The notes under the pieces: model-generated | Databases searched by the model: none | Told to the model about the DNA's origin: nothing | The model's input: the letters and a program-made list of their open reading frames with translations, nothing else | Translations under genes and position numbers: made by a program | Shown: positions 63,303 through 64,000 of the stretch, in pieces | How the letters are laid out: every line of letters starts with the position of its first letter | Numbering within the stretch: the first letter of the stretch is position 1 | Source of the DNA: Symsagittifera roscoffensis | Lineage: Eukaryota; Xenacoelomorpha; Acoela; Convolutidae | DNA: 64,000 bases | Direction of reading: 5' to 3' | Assembly (NCBI RefSeq): GCF_963678635.1 | Contig: NC_087070.1 | Coordinates: 19,069,318-19,133,317 of the forward strand

Positions 63303-63865
63303 AAAAAATTTGGACAATTCCATTTCTCTTAGAGAGCCCAAGAAACAAAGAATTTCAACCACCAGATCTTGAAATTGATTTTTTAATCGACTCAGGAGCA
63401 GAATCAAATATAATTAATATTCCCAGATGGAATGAAATCAAAACATTGCATCCAAACTTAACACCTCTTGAAACCTCTAGTAAATTAGCAACAGCACAAG
63501 GATCAACATTAGTAAATTATGGAAAAATCCAATCATTCCTTCTTCCCACGAGAACAATGGAACAAAACAAAATTTTAAACAAACCATTTAAACAAATATT
63601 TCATATTACTGATATTAAACACAATATCATTGGCATACCATTTATATCTAAATATATACCAACAATCAACATCTTAAATAGTAAGATCCATATCAAAGAT
63701 AAATACACAAAAACAAAAAATACAGCCCTAACATTCTTCCAAAGATTAAACAAACAACCACCATTTTTTTCAAAATTTTATCCCATTTACAATCAACAAC
63801 GGAAACACCTGAAACCACTATCAGGAAATATATATAATTTTTCAATAAAACACGTTCACCAGTAA
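61414..63865 (+). pseudogene. Gag zinc knuckle and aspartic protease (Ty3/gypsy-like), copy 2
   Basis: Pieces 61414-61746, 61894-62112 and 62075-63865 correspond to the copy-1 frames. The last, 596 codons, carries the knuckle CNYCRLYGHSISEC at residues 48-61, the Arg/Asn/Ser/Tyr-rich tail, and then a retropepsin. The catalytic motif is LIDSGAESNIINIP with Asp at residue 439 (63389), and a downstream HNIIGIPFISKYIPTINI stretch fits the C-terminal fold. The protease reading frame itself is unbroken. Reverse transcriptase, RNase H and integrase would lie past 64 kb. Placement in Ty3/gypsy rests on this gag-protease layout and is moderately certain. Confidence 0.75.
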
Positions 63866-64000
63866 AACAAAAGTCAAAATAAACAACAACTTTTCATGAC
63901 AGACTTCGAATCCACAAATTTTTCAAAATTACAATCTCATCCATAAAATATTCGAAAAACACGAATTCCGACATCATTTCATTACACGTGTATAATAATA

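Overview
The window is animal (metazoan) nuclear DNA from a repeat-rich, AT-rich genome. The evidence is a multi-exon gene with ordinary GT-AG introns (53 bases to 1.3 kb), a decayed LTR retrotransposon, hAT-like and foldback MITEs, minisatellites and large tandem duplications. Nothing bacterial is present. I cannot name the species; an invertebrate is my inference. Frame and identity statements come from reading the bases by eye; no alignment or database search was run.

Layout. 1-16.3 kb: a GC-richer block (near 50% GC by eye, against clearly AT-rich flanks). It is a 9,601-bp unit followed by a second, about 99.5% identical partial copy (9602-15569) and a more diverged third fragment (15570-16290). 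It carries broken protein-coding frames that I cannot assign. 16.3-17.65 kb, minus strand: a dead copy of a repetitive C2H2-finger/family-B DNA polymerase-type element. 17.65-28.4 kb: AT-rich sequence with a minisatellite, a diverged fragment of the 9.6-kb unit, two copies of a 1.5-1.6 kb repeat, and a 30-bp-type tandem repeat. 28.5-29.4 kb: a two-exon gene (or fresh pseudogene) for a single-pass membrane protein with a coiled-coil region. 29.9-42.8 kb: five near-identical 1.7-kb tandem units plus a diverged sixth unit, inside duplicated flanks. Each unit contains a decayed relative of exon 2 of the 28.5-kb gene. 42.8-50.3 kb: mostly non-coding, with a GC-rich island near 45 kb and a tRNA-like relic.

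50.4-55.0 kb, minus strand: the 3' half (10 exons, 363 codons) of an intact orthologue of ARMH3 (C10orf76, DUF1741 family), a Golgi/PI4P trafficking factor. Two of its introns are enlarged by MITEs. From about 55.5 kb to the right edge lies a Ty3/gypsy-like element, plus strand, with leader, Gag, CCHC zinc knuckle and aspartic protease. It is broken by frameshifts and by an internal 2.44-kb tandem duplication. The upstream exons of ARMH3 must lie beyond this element, outside the window.

The best-supported working gene is ARMH3. The most unusual structures are the amplified 1.7-kb pseudogene array next to its probable parent family member, the 9.6-kb GC-rich duplication, and the internally duplicated gag. 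I found no convincing new multi-gene system; most of the window is repeats in various stages of decay.
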